From Arthrobacter sp. ok362 (GTDB lineage Bacteria; Actinomycetota; Actinomycetes; Actinomycetales; Micrococcaceae): a DNA stretch of 64,000 nucleotides. The notes below the pieces were generated by a model. That model searched no databases, was not told the origin of the DNA, and was given only the letters and a program-made list of their open reading frames with translations. Both the position numbers and the translations under genes were made by a program. The stretch spans positions 1 through 64,000 of the forward strand of contig NZ_FNGC01000021.1 in NCBI RefSeq assembly GCF_900102785.1, in the 5' to 3' direction. The first letter of the stretch is position 1; every line of letters begins with the position of its first letter. This document shows positions 34,523-43,900 of this stretch, one piece after another.

Positions 34523-36417
34523 CGATCCGCCTTTCGTGCTGGCTGATGCGTAATCCGCCATCGGACGCCGTACTCGTCGAGGGCGCACTTGACGGTCGCA
34601 TGCGATGCCTCGTCAGCACTCACGGTGACGACTATCGTGCCGTCCTCGATTTCGGTCTCCACGGCGTGCACGGCGGCCATCTCCCGCAAGGCCTCGCTCA
34701 GCACTACCCTGGTGGCGTCCGCCCGGAGCGCGAGCTTGTATAGTTTGCCGACGCCAGTGACCGGAAGCTGGTCGACGATTGTGACCGACTTCGGCGAGGA
34801 CGCCCGTTCCCCGACCCGGTCATCCGCCCATCGGATCAGGTCCTCTGTCCTGGTGGTCGCACCCGCAGCTAATGTTACGTAGGCGACGGGTACCTCTCCC
34901 GCATACCGGTCGGGTCTGCCGACCGCCGCTGCGCCCGTCACGTCAGGGTGGGTGAGGAGGGCGTCCTCGACGATTGCGGGGTCGATGTTGTGGCCGCCTC
35001 GGATGATCAGATCTTTGGCACGACCGGTGAGCTGGACGAATCCGTGTTCATCGACCTGTCCGAGGTCGCCGGTGTCGAGCCAGCCGTCCCGCAGTTTGCC
35101 AAGGCCGTCGAGCAAGAGGCCGTCGGGGCCGTTGCTGATGACGTAGCCGGGAAAGACCGTCGGGCCCTTGATCACCAGCTGGCCGCTTATGCCTAGTCCG
35201 ACATCATGCCAGTGTCCATCGTCGTCGACGCGCACCGACTTGATCTCTTGGTAGGGCAGCCGACAGCCGAGCGAACTCCCGGTGGCGCCTGGGAAGCTCC
35301 GTACACTAACGCACGTCCCTTCCGTCAGGCCGTACCCTTCGATGAGGGCGACGCCGGTGGCTGTCTCGAAGCCGGCACGCACGGCGGCGGGCAAGGGACT
35401 GGCTCCGACCATGGCGTGGCGCAGGCTGCTGATGTCGGCATTCACGACAGACGCGGCGAGCGTGGCGTAGACGGTAGGGACGGCGCTCATCGCGGTAAGC
35501 CGGTGGTGCTCGACCAGCTTCCAGAAGACGCCGTAGAGGGCAGGGTCGCGGTAGCCCAGCGGTCCGGACCACACGACCGACTGGCCCTTGAAAAGGGGAG
35601 CGAGGACGGTTACCACGAGGGCATTGACGTGGAACAACGGCAGGGCGGCGAAGTACACGGCGTCCTCGTCGAGGAGGTCGTTGGCTGCGAGCATCCAGGC
35701 GTCGGCGACCTCGTTGGCTTGGGTGTGTGCCGCCAGCTTCGGGGTGCCGGTCGTGCCGCCAGTGTGGAAGAGCGCCGCGAGATCGCCTGGTCCGGGCTGA
35801 TCACCGTGGAACTGCTCGGACGACGCGTCTGCTGCCCGGCGTGTCAGGTAGTCCACGCTTGCGTCTCCGACGGTCGAGGCCGGGCCGGCTGGTGCCTGCC
35901 CGGTCGGTGACATGAGGAGCACGCAGTCCACCAGGCCCTTCTTCGCGAGGCTGAAAGCGGCCTCGGTGACGACGGGATCGAGATCGGGCCCGGCGGCCAC
36001 CAGCACACGCGCGCCCGAGCGCTGGAGCAGCTCGGCAATGTGGTCCTCGGACAAGCCGGGGTTGATCGGGACGGCGATTCCGGCAGCCTGGGCGGCCAGG
36101 GTCGCGGAGATGAGCTCCTGGCAGTTGGGCGAGAGCAAGGCCACGGTGTCCTGGCGGCCGACCCCGATTTCTGCCAGCAGGTTCGCTATCCGGTTCACAT
36201 TGGCGAGAAGCCCAGCGAACGTCAGCTTGACGGGTTCCTGCCAGCGTTCAGTGTTCCGAAGTACTGCCGCCGCCGTCCGATCCGGCCAGAGCCGGGCGGC
36301 TCGACACAGCAGCTCGTACGTCGATGCCGGAAGTCCGCGTTCGGAGAGGGGGGTCCTCTCGATCTCGACAATGTCATCTGGGCTCGAGTACCGCGGCCAG
36401 AGGGGCATGCCGTTCAC
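34519..36417 (-). CDS. Acyl-CoA synthetase / AMP-dependent ligase
   Basis: A 632-residue ANL-superfamily enzyme. The P-loop is ALFHTGGTTGTPKLAAHT, then YGLTEGTCVSV (A5), DGWLDTGDLGQVDEHGFVQL (A7) and GRAKDLIIRGGHNIDP (A8), with PVTGVGKLYKLALR providing the catalytic Lys (A10). It activates an acid as acyl-AMP and then as CoA thioester. The start overlaps the FAH-family gene stop by 4 bases. In this operon it may activate an aromatic side-chain acid or a cleavage product. About 60 extra C-terminal residues follow the A10 motif. Confidence 0.9.
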   Translation of the reverse strand: MNGMPLWPRYSSPDDIVEIERTPLSERGLPASTYELLCRAARLWPDRTAAAVLRNTERWQEPVKLTFAGLLANVNRIANLLAEIGVGRQDTVALLSPNCQELISATLAAQAAGIAVPINPGLSEDHIAELLQRSGARVLVAAGPDLDPVVTEAAFSLAKKGLVDCVLLMSPTGQAPAGPASTVGDASVDYLTRRAADASSEQFHGDQPGPGDLAALFHTGGTTGTPKLAAHTQANEVADAWMLAANDLLDEDAVYFAALPLFHVNALVVTVLAPLFKGQSVVWSGPLGYRDPALYGVFWKLVEHHRLTAMSAVPTVYATLAASVVNADISSLRHAMVGASPLPAAVRAGFETATGVALIEGYGLTEGTCVSVRSFPGATGSSLGCRLPYQEIKSVRVDDDGHWHDVGLGISGQLVIKGPTVFPGYVISNGPDGLLLDGLGKLRDGWLDTGDLGQVDEHGFVQLTGRAKDLIIRGGHNIDPAIVEDALLTHPDVTGAAAVGRPDRYAGEVPVAYVTLAAGATTRTEDLIRWADDRVGERASSPKSVTIVDQLPVTGVGKLYKLALRADATRVVLSEALREMAAVHAVETEIEDGTIVVTVSADEASHATVKCALDEYGVRWRITHQPARKADR

Positions 36418-37352
36418 CGGGCGTCCCTCACCGTCGTGCGCTGGCGCCCCAGGTCGATCTTCCCGTCGTCGGTGCTGATGGCGATCTCGATGACGTCACC
36501 GCTCTTGAGGTACTTCGGATTGCGGCCCTGGGCCTTGAAGAACAGGCGCCACTTAGTGGCCGGGGGTAGCAGATTGCTGATGATCTCGACTGGCTTCGGT
36601 GGTGCGCTCAGTGCGGTGCCAACAGGGGTGCCGGTCAGGACCAGGTCGCCCGGGGAGAGGTGCTGGAAGCGGGTGAGGGCCCGCAACGCCTGGACGGGGA
36701 GGTAGATCATGTCGGCCACCGTCATGTCCTGACGGATCTCGCCGTTTACCCACAGCCGCAACCGCAGCTCGCCAAAGCGGTTCCAGTCCTCCGCGTCGAA
36801 GAGCACGAGCGTCGGCCCGGTGGGCGTAAAGCTCGGGTAGGACTTGGACTCGTAGAACTGGGTCTTCGGAAGTTGCAGGTCGCGGGCCGAGATGTCGTTG
36901 GTGATCACGAGCCCAGCGACGTAGTCGGCGATCGTGTCCTCAGTGATCACAGAGCCGACCGGGGTCTCTTGGCCCATGACGAGGCCGATCTCAGCCTCGT
37001 AGTCGAGGAACCGCACGTGCCCGGGCCGGACGACGTCGTCATGGGGCCCGCTGATCGAGCCCGAGGACTTGCGGAAGAAGGTCAGTGGGATTTTTTTAGG
37101 ATCCATGCCGGCGTCCCTCACGTGTGAGGCGAAGTTCGTCATCTGGGCCACCACGCGGCACGGCACTGTGATCGGCGAGATGAGGTCGAGGTTTTCCACC
37201 GGGACAGTTTCGCTGCCGCCGATCGCGGCCTGGATGGCCGCCCGATCGGCGAGCAGCTCGCCCGTGGTGGTCGCAGGGGTGGCGATACGGGCTGCACCGG
37301 TGGGCGTGTGGACCCACCAATCTTCGGCGGTACGCAGGATGGAGACGGTCAT
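36414..37352 (-). CDS. Fumarylacetoacetate-hydrolase-family protein
   Basis: A 312-residue FAH-fold enzyme. The metal-site motif is FLDYEAEIGLVMGQ (E-x-E) with the later acidic residue in LVITNDISARDLQ, and TGPTLVLFD plus PGDLVLTGTPVG are conserved. It probably hydrolyses or decarboxylates the ring-cleavage product, as in meta-cleavage or gentisate-like pathways. The ATG at 37352 overlaps the dioxygenase stop by 4 bases; the frame continues to 37652 inside that gene and is not used. Confidence 0.9.
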   Translation of the reverse strand: MTVSILRTAEDWWVHTPTGAARIATPATTTGELLADRAAIQAAIGGSETVPVENLDLISPITVPCRVVAQMTNFASHVRDAGMDPKKIPLTFFRKSSGSISGPHDDVVRPGHVRFLDYEAEIGLVMGQETPVGSVITEDTIADYVAGLVITNDISARDLQLPKTQFYESKSYPSFTPTGPTLVLFDAEDWNRFGELRLRLWVNGEIRQDMTVADMIYLPVQALRALTRFQHLSPGDLVLTGTPVGTALSAPPKPVEIISNLLPPATKWRLFFKAQGRNPKYLKSGDVIEIAISTDDGKIDLGRQRTTVRDAR

Positions 37353-38491
37353 GAGGTGGCTACTTTCATCAGGCCGCGTAGGCGCGTGAAATCGAACTCG
37401 TTGTCGTCGCGGAGCGCGGAGACCATCGAGGCCAGCTCGCGCAGCGACTCCCGGCCAGGGGCGATACCGAGGAAGTCCTTGCTGGCCGCAGGGCCCCACT
37501 GGGCGAGACCGGAGGCGGACATTTGTGCCCAACCGGGCTCGAGGGTGCAGTCGAACATGTCCCCATCGGTGAAGTGCTCCACCAGGAAGCCGTTGGGGTC
37601 GCGCCAGTAGTCGAAGATTTGGCTGCCTTGGATGTGGCGGCCGATCCCCCACGAACGGTGGTACCCAAGGTCGCGCAGAAGCTCACCGCCGGCGGCGAGG
37701 GCGTCGAGGTCAGCGACCTGGTATGCCGAGTGCACGTAGCGATTCGTCGGGCCCAGCGTCATCGCGATGGTGTGATGGTCGGTTGGTGTCGAACCCCGGT
37801 CGCAGCGGATGAAGCTCATTGTCGGACCGCGCTCGCGCTGGCCCGGGTAGTAGAGGAAGTCACTGACGATCAGCCCGAGATGCTGCAGGTACCAGTCGAG
37901 CGTTTCACGGTACTTTGTGCTCTGCAGCACGACGTGGCCGAGGCGCTGAACCGTCGCTGGTTGACGCAGTGGCCGCTGGGTCTGGTTGGCCCGCGTCAGC
38001 TCGTGGCCGACGTTGAACGTGAGGGGCGTCTGGGCCGGCAGCGAAGGGAGTTTGTGCGTGTCTGCGACGACGCGAATCGCAGCGCCGCTCGGATCCAAGA
38101 GGTCGACCCCTATGCCACCGATCGTCTCCGGTAGTTTTTTCGAGGTCGTGCCTGTCGCGTCAGCCAGGCGAAGGACGTCCGAGGCCTCGGCCGCAGTGAA
38201 CGCGGCACCAAGGTACTGCGATCTCGGTCCGCGCCGTACGATCACGCACGGCGCTCCGGTGTCGGTGCCTCGGAGGTGCAGCTCGTCAGGGGTGCGCAGG
38301 CTCGTGGCGAAGCCGAAGGCGTGCGCGAAGGTCTCTGCAGCGAGCAGGTCCGGCTTCTGGAACTCGAGCCAGGCGATGTCATGCACCTTGATGATCGGGT
38401 TCGCCGCCCGTCCGCGGTGCTCGCCTCGCAGCGCCCCTTGCTCACTGTGCAGGTCGCTGTGGGTCCCAAGGTGGTCATGGTGGTCGTTCAT
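37349..38491 (-). CDS. Extradiol (VOC-fold) ring-cleavage dioxygenase
   Basis: A 380-residue, two-module vicinal-oxygen-chelate protein. The N-terminal module begins IIKVHDIAWLEFQKPDLLAA. The C-terminal module carries the likely iron ligands: His in QRLGHVVLQSTKY, His in RYVHSAYQVADLD and Glu in GFLVEHFTDGD. The segment FDYWRDPNG is typical of catechol 2,3-dioxygenases. It would cleave the diol made by the FAD hydroxylase and is the first gene of the operon. GAGG lies 8 bases before the ATG at 38491. The substrate is not readable. Confidence 0.88.
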   Translation of the reverse strand: MNDHHDHLGTHSDLHSEQGALRGEHRGRAANPIIKVHDIAWLEFQKPDLLAAETFAHAFGFATSLRTPDELHLRGTDTGAPCVIVRRGPRSQYLGAAFTAAEASDVLRLADATGTTSKKLPETIGGIGVDLLDPSGAAIRVVADTHKLPSLPAQTPLTFNVGHELTRANQTQRPLRQPATVQRLGHVVLQSTKYRETLDWYLQHLGLIVSDFLYYPGQRERGPTMSFIRCDRGSTPTDHHTIAMTLGPTNRYVHSAYQVADLDALAAGGELLRDLGYHRSWGIGRHIQGSQIFDYWRDPNGFLVEHFTDGDMFDCTLEPGWAQMSASGLAQWGPAASKDFLGIAPGRESLRELASMVSALRDDNEFDFTRLRGLMKVATS

Positions 38492-38525
38492 GGATGGCCT
38501 CACTTTCTGAATATATATTCGGTTA

Positions 38526-38564
38526 TGAAGATATCGTCAGTCAAGGTAGTTGAAGATTTCTTCA
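38526..38564. promoter_or_regulatory. Two TGAAGA-N2-TCnTCA operators
   Basis: TGAAGATATCGTCA (38526-38539) and TGAAGATTTCTTCA (38551-38564) are inverted repeats 25 bases apart in the divergent promoter between the dioxygenase and the TetR gene. The second has perfect 6-base arms. They are probable binding sites for that TetR regulator. Confidence 0.6.
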
Positions 38565-38620
38565 CTATTTATGGCGCGCTGGTAGGATTCCTATGACCGG
38601 ATGACTTCAAGGAGCCAGCG

Positions 38621-39319
38621 ATGACCCAAGCCCCAGCCTCGTCCCCGGAACCAACCCGGTCCCATCGACGGAAGGCGCAGACTCGCGCCGCGTTGGTCCG
38701 GGCAGCACAGTCCTTCCTGGCTCAAGGACAGACCAACACGCCGGTGCTGGAGATCACTCAGGCCGCGGACGTTGGGATCGGCTCCTTCTACAACCACTTT
38801 GAGTCGAAAGACCAGCTGTTCGAGGCAGCGGTCGAGCACGTCATGGACCTCCTCGGCGCGGTCCTCGACGAGCTCACCACAGGCGTCGACGACCCCGCCG
38901 TCGCGTTTGCGACCAGCTTCCGGTTGACCGGTCGCTTCCACCGCCGTGAACCTCAGCTCAGCAAGGTGATCCTGCACAACGCCCTCGACCTCCTGGGTGC
39001 GCAGAAAGGACTGACACCGCGTGTTCGGCGTGACATCGAGGCCGGCGTCGAATCCGGCCGGTTCACAATGAAAGACGTCGACGTCGCCGTGGTGTGCGCC
39101 GTCGGCGCGGCAACCTTCCTCGGACAGCTCATCCATGCCGAACCGGACCGCGACGACGCCGAGACGACGGACCGGGCGACCGAGGCGCTGCTGCGAATGC
39201 TGGGTGTGTCTGCCAACGAAGCGCATGCAATATGTCGCAGTCCACTCCCCGAACTCCGTACTGCCGGGCTGCGCGGTGCCGTCGACGAGGTGACAGCGAA
39301 CGGAGACGCTGCCCGCTGA
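38621..39319 (+). CDS. TetR-family regulator of the aromatic operon
   Basis: A 232-residue TetR regulator. The helix-turn-helix is ITQAADVGIGSFYNHFESK, and the C-terminal domain is a helical ligand pocket (FRLTGRFHRREPQLSKVIL). It is divergent from the dioxygenase gene and separated from it by 129 bases holding two inverted repeats. Most likely it represses the aromatic operon until a pathway intermediate binds. Confidence 0.9.
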   Translation: MTQAPASSPEPTRSHRRKAQTRAALVRAAQSFLAQGQTNTPVLEITQAADVGIGSFYNHFESKDQLFEAAVEHVMDLLGAVLDELTTGVDDPAVAFATSFRLTGRFHRREPQLSKVILHNALDLLGAQKGLTPRVRRDIEAGVESGRFTMKDVDVAVVCAVGAATFLGQLIHAEPDRDDAETTDRATEALLRMLGVSANEAHAICRSPLPELRTAGLRGAVDEVTANGDAAR

Positions 39320-39344
39320 ATTGCCTGACCTCGGGATGAGAGCC

Positions 39345-39374
39345 GGCGCCGGTGCTCCCTCAAGCACCGGCGCC
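39345..39374. terminator. Bidirectional hairpin terminator
   Basis: A perfect 12-bp stem GGCGCCGGTGCT / AGCACCGGCGCC with a 6-base loop lies between the convergent TetR gene and alcohol dehydrogenase gene. Confidence 0.75.
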
Positions 39375-39419
39375 CACTCGCTCCTGCCGAGGTGGTCTTG
39401 ACGAACTTCTGTTCAGGTG

Positions 39420-40466
39420 TCAGGGCACCAGGATGAGGCGGATCGGGTCGCCGATCTTGTTCGCCAGCCGGTTCACCGCGGCGGCGGCCTCGGCGAGCGG
39501 GAAGTGGTCGGTGATCGAGGGGGCGAGGTCTAGACGGCCGACCTCGGCCAGCCGGACCAGCTCGCTGACGGACTCGGGGGTGCCGCCGTAGTGGCCGCGC
39601 ACCTGCTTGCCGAGGTAGTTGAAGGTCAGGCCCTCGGTGATGGTGAGGGGCCTGGGGCTGATGCCGACCAGGATGAGGGCGCCGTTGAGGCCGAGTACAG
39701 AGGCGGCCTGCTCTCGGACGGCGGGCACGCCGGCGCAGTCGAAGGCGAAGTCCAAGCCTCGTCCGCCCGTAGCCGTGCGGATGTGGTCGGCGAAGTCGTC
39801 GGCGGCGGGGTCCAGGGCGAAGTCCGCACCGAAGGCCAGGGCACGCTCGCGGGCGCTGGGCAGCGGGTCGACGGCGATGACCGGCGCGGCGCCGGCCATG
39901 CGGGCGACGCGGACGTTGTGGGCGCCGACTCCGCCGACGCCCCAGATGCCGACGGACTGTGCGGGACGCACCCCGGCGGTGGCAACGACGGCGGCGTAGG
40001 GGGTGGAAACCGCGTCGGGGATGATCGCTGCCTGATCGAAGGGGAGGTTGTCGGGGATGGGGATGAGCGTGTCCTCGCGGGCCACGGTGTACTGGGCCCA
40101 GCCGCCGTCGTAGTCGATGCCGGCGGTGAGCATCTGGGTACAGGGGCGGCGGCGCACGCAGCCGGCGCACTGGCCGCAGGTCTTGCCGGCCTCAAGCGTG
40201 ACGCGGGTGCCGACGGTCAGGCCGCGCTTGAGGTCGGGGCCGAGGGTGTGGATCACACCGGCGACCTCGTGTCCGACTGTGACCGCGTCGGAGGTGGCGA
40301 ACAGCGGGACGAGGGAACCGTCGAGCAGGTGGACGTCCGACAGGCAAACACCTGCGGCCTTCACTTCGATCAGAATTTCACCCGGGCCCGGAACGGGGAC
40401 GGGGACCTCCTCCACGGCGAACTTCTTGCTGTCCAGGTGGAAGCGTCCGGCGAGCATGGTATGCAT
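39420..40466 (-). CDS. Zinc-dependent alcohol dehydrogenase
   Basis: A 348-residue medium-chain dehydrogenase. The catalytic-zinc Cys is in AAGVCLSDVHLLDG, His-Glu in VGHEVAGVIH, and the structural-zinc cysteines in CGQCAGCVRRRPC. The NAD(P) motif is IWGVGGVGAHN. It lies downstream of the P450 gene on the same strand, so oxidation of the hydroxylated product to aldehyde or ketone is a reasonable guess. A decayed partial copy precedes it (40810-40935), together with a duplicated leader. Confidence 0.92.
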   Translation of the reverse strand: MHTMLAGRFHLDSKKFAVEEVPVPVPGPGEILIEVKAAGVCLSDVHLLDGSLVPLFATSDAVTVGHEVAGVIHTLGPDLKRGLTVGTRVTLEAGKTCGQCAGCVRRRPCTQMLTAGIDYDGGWAQYTVAREDTLIPIPDNLPFDQAAIIPDAVSTPYAAVVATAGVRPAQSVGIWGVGGVGAHNVRVARMAGAAPVIAVDPLPSARERALAFGADFALDPAADDFADHIRTATGGRGLDFAFDCAGVPAVREQAASVLGLNGALILVGISPRPLTITEGLTFNYLGKQVRGHYGGTPESVSELVRLAEVGRLDLAPSITDHFPLAEAAAAVNRLANKIGDPIRLILVP

Positions 40467-40510
40467 AGTGATCTGCTTTCTGTGAGCGGCATTTCCCGGA
40501 GGTTCGGGCC
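40441..40510. repeat. Direct repeat of the ADH leader, copy 1
   Basis: The 70 bases covering the first codons and leader of the alcohol dehydrogenase match 40910-40979 at most positions (shared core TGATCTGCTTTCTGTGAGCG on the plus strand). Confidence 0.8.
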
Positions 40511-40626
40511 TGCCGTGGTTGTGGTCTTTCGCAAGTGGGTGGTGGCCGGGAGGGTGCGGTGTCGGGTCCGCCGCACCCTCCCGGCGTCTGGGGAATCAGG
40601 AGATTGGGTGAGCACCGCCGTGGTTT

Positions 40627-40809
40627 TCAGTCAGCTGCGGTCTCGCAGTACCAGCCGGCCCATGGCGCATGGGTCAGCACCCCAGCCTGTCGGTGCTCAG
40701 GGTGAGCAGAGGAAAGGTGCGATGGTGGACATGTCGTTGCGTCGGTGTTGCCGGTGGCTGTCAGCATGCCTCCTTGAGGGGCGGCCGCGGCCTGGGTTTC
40801 CGTCGCCAT
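40627..40809 (-). CDS. 60-residue peptide with aromatic C-terminus
   Basis: A 60-residue frame with ATG at 40809 and AAGGA 6 bases upstream. The first half is low complexity (ATETQAAAAPQGG), the second half more structured (CPPSHLSSAHPEHRQAGVLT), and the end HAPWAGWYCETAAD is rich in Trp, Tyr and Cys. It lies between the P450 and alcohol dehydrogenase genes and overlaps no other gene. It could be a small metal-binding or regulatory protein or a modified-peptide precursor. I do not recognise it. Confidence 0.5.
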   Translation of the reverse strand: MATETQAAAAPQGGMLTATGNTDATTCPPSHLSSAHPEHRQAGVLTHAPWAGWYCETAAD

Positions 40810-40935
40810 GGTGATTCCTTCGTTGACTTGCTTGTCTCGGTGGTTGAAGGTCCGGCCCTCGGTGATGGTGAGGGGCCTGGGGCTGATGCCGGCCAGGATG
40901 TCCTGGTGGAAGCGTCGGGCGAGCATGGTGTGCAT
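40810..40935 (-). pseudogene. Alcohol dehydrogenase remnant with internal deletion
   Basis: The frame begins MHTMLARRFHQD, as in the intact dehydrogenase (MHTMLAGRFHLD), then jumps to ILAGISPRPLTITEGRTFN, which corresponds to about residue 268 of the intact protein. About 255 residues are missing. This is a duplicate of the gene at 39420-40466 that suffered an internal deletion. Confidence 0.85.
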
Positions 40936-40979
40936 GGTGATCTGCTTTCTGTGAGCGGCGTTTCACGGCGGTTCGCGCC
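40910..40979. repeat. Direct repeat of the ADH leader, copy 2
   Basis: See the copy at 40441-40510. This copy heads the deleted dehydrogenase remnant, just after the P450 stop. Confidence 0.8.
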
Positions 40980-40991
40980 GCCGTCGGGGGA

Positions 40992-43900
40992 TCAGGCGAA
41001 GACGTCCTGCTGGTAGCGCTCATCGGCCTCGAGCTGCGCGAACCACTGCTGGGCGGCCTCGTTGTCGCTGCCGGTCCGCTCGCGGTAGATCGCCGCGAGG
41101 GCCTCGCGCACGGCGGGCGCCATGCGGCGGCCGTCGCCGCAGACGTAGATGTACGCGCCGTCTTCAATGGCCTGCCACACCGTATCGGCGACGTTGGCGA
41201 TGGCGTTCTGGACGAACCGGGCCGGGTGGCCGGTCACCGCGGAATAGGCGGTGTGCACCTGGGCAATCCCGGCCTGCTCCCAGTCCTGCATCTCCTGCCG
41301 GTAGAAGTAGTCGTGCTCCGGGTGACGGCAGCCGACGAAGACCTGCGACAGACCCACCTCGGTGCCCTTCTCGTGCTGCGAGGCGCGCTCCTCCAGGAAG
41401 CCGCGCAGTGGCGCTATGCCGGTGCCGGGGCCGATGAGGATCAGCGGCGTGGCGGGGTCGGCCGGCGGGGCGAAGGTCGGGGAGGGCACGCGCACGTAGC
41501 CGTAGAAGACGTCCCCGGGCTCAAGGCCACCGATGTAGGACGAGCAGGTGCCCCGGTACTGGCCGTCACCGGACAGGGCCGGGCCTTCCAGCAGGCCCAC
41601 GGTCAGGCGCACGTGGCGGGGGTTGGCCAGCGGGGCGGAGGAAATGGAATAGAACCGCGGGCGGATCGGGCCCATCATGTCGAGGAAGACCGCCAGCGGC
41701 AGCTCGACCGCCCGGAAGCGCTCCAGCAGGCCCAGCACGGAGACCCGCTTGCCCAGGATCTCAGTCTGATAGCGCTCCTCGGCTTCGGCGGTGTCGGCCG
41801 TGTAGGCCTGCAGCTGCGGTCGGGTCCACGGGCACTCGGTGTGCTCGGCCAGCGTCTGCATCTGAGAGCGGGTGGCCACGTCCTGCAGCTCCAGGAACTC
41901 GGTGAGCAGCAGTCCTGCAGTCACAGGGGTGCCCACCGGGAGGTGGGTGCGGCCGCCGGCGGGCTGCTCCAGGCGCAGGGCCTGATCGCGGTCGACGCCG
42001 AGCCGTGCGAGGGCGCGGTTCACAAGGGCCGGCTCGTTCTTTGCGAAGACGGCCAGATGGTTGCCAGTCTCGTAGGTGACACCCTCCGGCAGCCCGATCG
42101 TGATGGACTTCGCCGACGGGCGCGGCGGTTCGAGGCTGAAGTCCCATAGGCCGGTCGCGTCGGCCACTAGTTCCTCGTTGGCCACCACCGTGAGGGGGTA
42201 GGCCTGCTCGGAGACGATCGCGGGGCGCACGTCCGCCTCGGTGAGCAGCTGCACCTGGAAGCGCGGGCTGCTCGCCTCGGAGGTGTCTGCGGCGTACTCC
42301 TCGGCCAGCGTGGCCCACAGGGATTCCATCCAGCGGGTGGCCATGCCGTCGAAATCACCGGCGGCATCCGCGGCGCCGCGCTCGATGACGGGGGTGGCGC
42401 CGGCGGCCAGCAGGCCTCCCTCGATCCGCTTTGGGAAGCCCTGGTAAGTGGCCACCCACTGGGTGTTGCCGGCCCCCAGCAGCGCGAACCGCACGTTCGA
42501 CAGCGAACCCTCCGGGAGTCCGGAGGCGAGAAGGTCGTCGAAACGCTGGGCGTTGTCCGGGGCCTTACCGTTGTAGCTGGAGGCCACCACGACAAGCAGG
42601 CCCTCGGTGGGCAGGTTGTCGCCCAGCTTGTCCAGACCGACCAGCGTGGTGCCGAAGCCGGAGCGCTCACTGCGGTCGGCGATGGTGCGCGCCAGGTCCT
42701 CGCACGAGCCGAGGCTGGAGCCGTAGGCGACTGTCAGGTTCACCCCGACACCGCTGACCGCGGCCTGCGCCCGCGTGTCGCCAGTCTGCAGGTCCACTGC
42801 GCCGAACACGGTCCGCTCGTGCTCCTGACGGGACCGCACTTTCAGTTCGAAGCCGGCGGGCTTGCGCGTCAGCGCCTCCTTGACGTCCATCTTGTAGTCG
42901 TTGGTGTCGGCCAACTTGAACTTCTGCAGCACCAGCGCGAGGGCCAGACGGGCTTCGGTGAGCGCGAACTGGCGGCCGATGCAGGCACGCACGCCGTTGC
43001 CGAACGGCTTGTAGGCGTGCGGGTGGTGGTTGACCCGGTTCTCCGGCAGCCACCGGTTGATGTCGAACTCCTCCGGCCGGTCCCACGCGTTGGGGTGGGT
43101 GTGCAGCGGGCCCTCGAGGATGTTGACCCGTGCTCCCTTCCTCAGCTCGTAGCAGCCGCCAATGACGGTGTCCTCCAGCGGGGACTTGCCGATCATCGGG
43201 ATGGGAGCCCACAGGCGCAGGGTCTCCTCGAGAATGCGCGGGATCACGTCCATCTGCATGATCGTGTCGTAGTCCGGGACCGTGTCTCCCGGCAGCAGTC
43301 GGTCCACCTCGGCGTAGGCCTGGGCCAGCACGTGCGGGTTACGCATCAGCGAGTACGTGGCGAACGACAGCAGGCCACTGGTGGTCTCGTGACCGGCGAT
43401 CAGGAACGTCACCACCTGGTCACGGACGTTGTCGTCGTCCAGCCCCTTGCCGGTCTCCGGGTCGGTGGCCTCCAGCATCAGACCCAGCAGGTCATCCTCG
43501 GCGGTGCCCTTCCCCTCACGGCGCTCCTTGATCACACTCTCGACGAGGTCCCGCATCAGTTGGATGTTCGCGCGGTACTTCGTGTCATCGGCCTTGCGCA
43601 ATTTGGTCATCATCGGCAGCTCCTGCGTGCGCCGCAGTGACTCAACCAGCGCCTCCAACAGCGCGTTGAGGAAGGGGTGCAGATCCTCCTTGGCGAAGGA
43701 GTCGAACCGGTAGCCGAACCCTGACAGGGCGATGGTGTCCAGGGTCAGCCGGGTGTAGTCGTCGGTGATGTTGACCGACTGGCCCTCCCTGCGCTCCCAC
43801 TTGCCCACCAGGTTCTGGGCGATCTCCAGCATCTGCCCGTAGTAGCCCTTCATCGCCCGCTGGCTGAAGGCCGGGAGAAGGACTCGGTGCGCCATGCCCC

